From: Candidatus Pacebacteria bacterium UBA6188
Lineage (GTDB): Bacteria; Patescibacteriota; Microgenomatia; UBA1400; PJMF01
Assembly (NCBI GenBank): GCA_002422765.1
Contig: DITI01000023.1
Location: 2,533 to 15,701 of the forward strand
Reading direction: 5' to 3'
Length of the DNA stretch: 13,169 nt
The translations under genes were made by a program, and so were the position numbers. The notes beneath the pieces are model-generated. The model was given only the letters and a program-made list of their open reading frames with translations, did not search any database and was not told the DNA's origin. This document shows, in pieces, positions 12,806-13,169 of the stretch (its first letter is position 1; each line of letters begins with the position of its first letter).

Positions 12806-13169
12806 TAGTATAGCGTGAAAGGCGGGAAAAAGCAATCTTTTTGGCTTGCTTCAGCAATAAATAGCCATAGCCAAAAAATAAGTCACCCATTAAAGTGCGG
12901 GTGTAAAAAGGCAAAGCCAAAGCATAGCAAGTCAGGAAGCCCTGCCAACTATGATCATACCAAGCCCAAAACACTCCAAAGTTGGAAAGGAGAAAAAAGC
13001 CAAAAGAGGCTAAAGGCAAGAAAAAGATTTGTTTTTTGAGAGAGTTTTTGGCCAAAGTTGCCAAGATCGGATAAAGGACAAAACCAGCATAAGTCCAGAG
13101 GAAACCCTGATAAAAACCACCCTCTAAAAAATCAAAAGCGAGAATCGAAAGAAAATAAAATAAAGGATT
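12798..13169 (-). CDS. DUF6580-like membrane protein, C-terminal part (gene runs off the window)
   Basis: The frame stays open from the TAG at 12798 to the window edge (124 codons), so the true start lies outside; the TTG at 13064 is not the start. There are about four hydrophobic segments. The stretch SNFGVFWAWYDHSWQGFLT (about 82-100 of the visible part), followed by CYALALPFYTRTLMGDLFFGY, matches the pattern I associate with DUF6580 putative transport proteins (NFGVW, CYxxALPF, NTLxGDL). These are small membrane proteins that resemble the substrate-binding component of ECF transporters. The transported compound is unknown. Its end overlaps the promoter region of the sortase gene. Confidence 0.7.
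   Translation of the reverse strand, partial: NPLFYFLSILAFDFLEGGFYQGFLWTYAGFVLYPILATLAKNSLKKQIFFLPLASFGFFLLSNFGVFWAWYDHSWQGFLTCYALALPFYTRTLMGDLFFGYGYLLLKQAKKIAFSRLSRYTIL
12807..12835 (-). promoter_or_regulatory. Possible promoter of the sortase gene
   Basis: The reverse strand has TTGCTT (12835-12830), 17 bases, TATACT (12812-12807). The start would be near 12800, about five bases before the ATG. The promoter lies within the last codons of the upstream gene, so sortase may be transcribed both from here and by read-through. Confidence 0.45.

Noticed and set aside
12798..13064. Complete 88-residue protein starting at TTG 13064
   Set aside because: The frame continues open with membrane-protein-like sequence to the window edge, so this is an internal codon of a longer gene.
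1..13169. Alternative genetic code with UGA as an amino acid
   Set aside because: No gene ends in TGA, but none needs an in-frame TGA either. The sample is too small, and tryptophan is encoded normally by TGG.
1..13169. CRISPR array
   Set aside because: No regularly spaced direct repeats were seen.

Overview
The window looks like a low-GC (about 38% in a hand count of one 60-base row) bacterial contig. It is best matched by a Candidate Phyla Radiation (Patescibacteria, perhaps Microgenomates-like) genome. This is an inference from gene content: very large GT-C type membrane glycosyltransferases, a DUF6580-type membrane protein, a single sortase beside a likely substrate, weak or absent Shine-Dalgarno sites, and tight gene packing. 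No taxonomic marker in the window proves it. All visible genes end in TAA or TAG and read through in the standard code.

Left block (1-6971, all minus strand, read right to left): a GT4 glycosyltransferase, a 1093-residue GT-C membrane protein, DNA primase DnaG, a CsoR/CstR-family repressor and a thioredoxin (cut by the window edge). The repressor has its own promoter, with a probable autoregulatory operator between the -35 and -10 boxes. The repressor and thioredoxin probably form a small redox or sulfur/metal stress unit.

Middle block (6973-9042): this is the unusual part. A cluster of four perfect hairpins leads into a strikingly GC-rich gene (7120-8382, minus). That gene encodes a secreted or surface-anchored protein with two copies of a Cys-containing module, a Pro/Thr/Ala linker, one membrane segment and an acidic tail. 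It has a strong Shine-Dalgarno site, unlike its neighbours, and looks horizontally acquired. Next comes a roughly 660-base stretch without a convincing protein gene. It holds a 14-bp inverted repeat and what appears to be a roughly 350-nt structured RNA on the plus strand (about 8533-8887), supported by a 17-pair helix with three G.U pairs and several further helices, ending in a T tract. A near-consensus promoter on the opposite strand (8947-8975) fires towards it.

Right block (9043-13169): a plus-strand GT-C membrane protein, a bidirectional terminator, and then minus-strand genes for a secreted protein with a C-terminal sortase signal, a sortase, and the 3' part of a DUF6580-like membrane protein. 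The promoter of the substrate gene and the 8947 promoter share an exact 16-base sequence (TCCTATAGTATTGACA). Shorter versions lie at the sortase start and upstream of the GC-rich surface protein, which suggests a cell-surface regulon. Taken together, the window encodes cell-envelope glycan assembly and surface-protein anchoring, a replication gene, a stress regulator with thioredoxin, and an unclassified RNA locus.
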